Part shown: positions 11,726 to 13,779 of the stretch, one piece after another
Layout: every line of letters begins with the position of its first letter
Numbering within the stretch: position 1 is the stretch's first letter
Assembly (NCBI GenBank): GCA_019322535.1
Contig: JAHWIM010000065.1
Span: forward strand, 1 to 13,779
From: Candidatus Woesearchaeota archaeon
GTDB taxonomy: Archaea; Nanobdellota; Nanobdellia; Woesearchaeales; WJKL01
Reading direction: 5' to 3'
Length of the DNA: 13,779 nucleotides
Notes under the pieces: generated by a model
Seen by the model: only the letters and a program-made list of their open reading frames with translations
What the model was told of the DNA's origin: nothing
The model's database searches: none
Position numbers and translations under genes: made by a program

Positions 11726-13779
11726 TTATTCTTTTCTTAATACAGCCTGAGCTGCAGCTAACCTTGCAATTGGTACTCTGTATGGTGAGCAACTGACATA
11801 AGTCAATCCAACCCTGTGGCAAAATTCAACTGAACTTGGCTCTCCGCCATGCTCGCCGCAAATTCCTAATTTGATGTCTTTTCTTGTTTTTTTGCCTTTT
11901 TCAACTGCAATCTTAACTAATTGTCCAACTCCTTCTTGATCTAGAACCTGGAATGGATCTTTTTCATAGATTCCTTTTTCTACATATTCTTTAAGGAATT
12001 TTCCTGCATCATCTCTACTAAATCCACAACCCATTTGAGTCAAGTCATTTGTTCCAAAGCTGAAGAATTCTGCATGTTTTGCAATTTCATCTGCTGTTAA
12101 TGCTCCTCTTGGAACCTCTATCATTGTTCCTATTTTGTATGGTTTGCCTTTCATTACTTCTTCTGCTACTTTGACAACAACTTCTTTTTGATTTGTGAAT
12201 TCTTTTACATGCCCTACTAATGGAATCATTACTTCTGGGACTGCTCCTGTTTCAACTGCTGCTTCAAAGATTGCTCTTGCCTGCATTTCTGTTATTTCTG
12301 GATATGACACTCCTAATCTACATCCTCTATGACCCAGCATTGGATTAAATTCATGCAATTCTGAGATTTTTGCTTTTAATTTTTCAACTGTAACTCCTAT
12401 TTCTTTTGCTAATTCTTGAATATCTTTTTCTTCTTGAGGCAAGAATTCGTGTAAAGGTGGATCTAAAAGCCTTATTGTTACTGGTTTATCTTTCATTACT
12501 TTAAATAATCCTATAAAATCTTGTTTTTGGAAAGGAAGTAATTTTGATAGTGCTTTTTTTCTTCCTTCTAAATCCTTAGACAAAATCATTTCTCGAACAG
12601 CTTTTATTCTTTCTCCTTCAAAGAACATATGCTCTGTTCTACATAATCCAATTCCTTCTGCACCAAATTTAACAGCAACTTCTGCGTCTTTTGGAGTGTC
12701 TGCATTTGTTCTTACACCTAGTTTTTTAGTTTCATCTGCCCATTCCATTAAAGTTCCAAAATTTCCTGATAGTTCTGGATCTACTACTGGAATTTTGTCT
12801 TTGAATAGTTCTCCTTTTGAACCATCTAAAGTTATGAACTCCCCTTCTTTGATAATAATATCTCCAACTGAGAATTGTCCTGCTTTTTCATCTACAGTTA
12901 TATCTCCACATCCAGCTACACAACATTTTCCCATTCCTCTCGCTACAACAGCTGCGTGGGATGTCATTCCTCCTCTTGCAGTCAAAATACCTTTTGCTGC
13001 ATTCATTCCTTCAATATCTTCTGGAGATGTTTCTGTTCTGACTAGAATAACCTTATGTCCTTCTTCTGCTAAATCTTTAGCTTTTTCTGCTGTAAAAACA
13101 GCTTCTCCTACAGCTGCCCCTGGTGAAGCAGGTAATCCTTTTGCTAGTACTTTTGCTTCTTGTTTTGCAACTGGGTCAAGCTGTGGATGTAATAATTGAT
13201 CTAGAGCATTTGGATCAACTCTCATCAAAGCTTCTTCTTTTGTTATTAATTTTTCATCAACCATTTCAACTGCAATTCTTACTGCAGCTGCAGCTGTTCT
13301 TTTTCCTGTTCTTGTCTGTAAGAAGAATAATTCACCATCTTGTATTGTAAATTCCATGTCTTGCATGTCTTTGTAATACTCCTCTAGTTTTTGGTAGATT
13401 TCAACTATTTGCTTGTAGCAATCAGGCATTATTTTTTCTAATTCTACAATTGGTTGAGGTGTTCTTATTCCTGCTACAACATCTTCTCCTTGAGCATTTA
13501 CTAAGAATTCTCCATAGAACTTGTTTTCTCCTGTTGAGGGATCTCTAGTAAAAGCAACTCCTGTCGCAGAGCCATCCCCCATATTACCAAATACCATTGT
13601 TTGAACATTAACAGCTGTTCCTAACAATCCTTTGATATCATTAATTCTCCTATAAGTTATAGCTCTTGGATTATTCCATGAACCAAATACAGCATCTATT
13701 GCCATTTGTAATTGTTTTTTTGGTTCTTGTGGAAAATCTTCTCCTTTTTCTTTTCTAATAGCTTCTTTATACTTTTCAA
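11726..13779 (-). CDS. ppdK: Pyruvate, phosphate dikinase, N-terminus beyond window
   Basis: PPDK interconverts pyruvate + ATP + phosphate and PEP + AMP + PPi, serving glycolysis or gluconeogenesis. The 683 residues seen are the C-terminal part of a protein usually near 880. The frame stays open to the window edge, through F-P-Q-E-P and A-V-F-G-S-W-N-N-P-R-A, so the Met at 13705 is internal. Order: end of the ATP-grasp domain (Q-D-G-E-L-F-F-L-Q-T-R), the swivelling phosphohistidine domain with G-G-M-T-S-H-A-A-V-V-A-R-G (catalytic His codon 12956-12958), then the PEP/pyruvate TIM barrel with G-L-C-R-T-E-H-M-F, G-T-N-D-L-T-Q and G-I-C-G-E-H-G-G-E-P (catalytic Cys codon 11858-11860). All key residues visible are intact. 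The AMP it makes is a substrate for adenylate kinase, encoded in this window. Confidence 0.97.
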   Translation of the reverse strand, partial: EKYKEAIRKEKGEDFPQEPKKQLQMAIDAVFGSWNNPRAITYRRINDIKGLLGTAVNVQTMVFGNMGDGSATGVAFTRDPSTGENKFYGEFLVNAQGEDVVAGIRTPQPIVELEKIMPDCYKQIVEIYQKLEEYYKDMQDMEFTIQDGELFFLQTRTGKRTAAAAVRIAVEMVDEKLITKEEALMRVDPNALDQLLHPQLDPVAKQEAKVLAKGLPASPGAAVGEAVFTAEKAKDLAEEGHKVILVRTETSPEDIEGMNAAKGILTARGGMTSHAAVVARGMGKCCVAGCGDITVDEKAGQFSVGDIIIKEGEFITLDGSKGELFKDKIPVVDPELSGNFGTLMEWADETKKLGVRTNADTPKDAEVAVKFGAEGIGLCRTEHMFFEGERIKAVREMILSKDLEGRKKALSKLLPFQKQDFIGLFKVMKDKPVTIRLLDPPLHEFLPQEEKDIQELAKEIGVTVEKLKAKISELHEFNPMLGHRGCRLGVSYPEITEMQARAIFEAAVETGAVPEVMIPLVGHVKEFTNQKEVVVKVAEEVMKGKPYKIGTMIEVPRGALTADEIAKHAEFFSFGTNDLTQMGCGFSRDDAGKFLKEYVEKGIYEKDPFQVLDQEGVGQLVKIAVEKGKKTRKDIKLGICGEHGGEPSSVEFCHRVGLTYVSCSPYRVPIARLAAAQAVLRKE

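Noticed and set aside
12696..13350. Plus-strand frames of 167 and 75 codons antisense to PPDK
   Set aside because: They are shadows of a strongly conserved enzyme on the other strand, with Ser/Pro- or Leu-rich low-complexity translations.
13705..13707. Met at 13705 as the PPDK start
   Set aside because: The frame continues upstream to the window edge with residues typical of PPDK (F-P-Q-E-P), so the gene is cut by the window rather than starting there.
1..13779. CRISPR array or Cas genes
   Set aside because: There are only two imperfect copies of one repeat about 500 bp apart with a gene between, and no evenly spaced short repeats or Cas motifs.

Overview
The window looks like a piece of an AT-rich archaeal genome, most likely a DPANN-type lineage of the Woesearchaeota/Pacearchaeota kind; that placement is inference. 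The evidence is as follows. The tRNA gene encodes no CCA. Genes that open a transcription unit have a TATA-like box about 21-27 bp before the start codon and no leader, while downstream genes use Shine-Dalgarno sites or ATGA overlaps. Terminators are oligo-T. The proteins are Lys/Ile-rich, and secreted proteins carry Cys-rich repeats and a PEF-type C-terminal anchor.

Layout. Positions 1-1300 are a gene-poor accessory stretch. It has two small minus-strand genes (a two-TM protein and a lipoprotein). On the 3' side of each lies a copy of an imperfect structured repeat (1-100 and 504-592), and there is also a GC-rich hairpin island at 664-712. Positions 1379-3172 are a plus-strand run: a zinc-ribbon/DUF4177-like protein, an unknown helical protein, adenylate kinase with a zinc-binding lid, and a tiny Cys-motif membrane protein. 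Minus-strand truD follows, then tRNA-Arg(CCU), whose 3' half lies antisense under the end of a kinase-fold gene.

Positions 5160-9588 are a small glycan cassette. A six-hairpin glycosidase-like protein and a GT2 glycosyltransferase form a plus-strand pair. They converge with an 8-bp overlap on a minus-strand pair made of a GT8-like GT-A enzyme and a GT4 enzyme. A SAM methyltransferase is divergent from that pair. Positions 9595-13779 are all minus-strand: a DJ-1/PfpI protein, a large anchored multidomain surface protein, and pyruvate, phosphate dikinase, which is cut by the right edge of the window.

Functionally the window mixes housekeeping (nucleotide balance by Adk, PEP/pyruvate conversion by PPDK, tRNA modification by TruD) with cell-surface functions (glycan cassette, surface protein, lipoprotein). 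The least explained material is the repeat pair and the GC-rich island in the first 720 bases.
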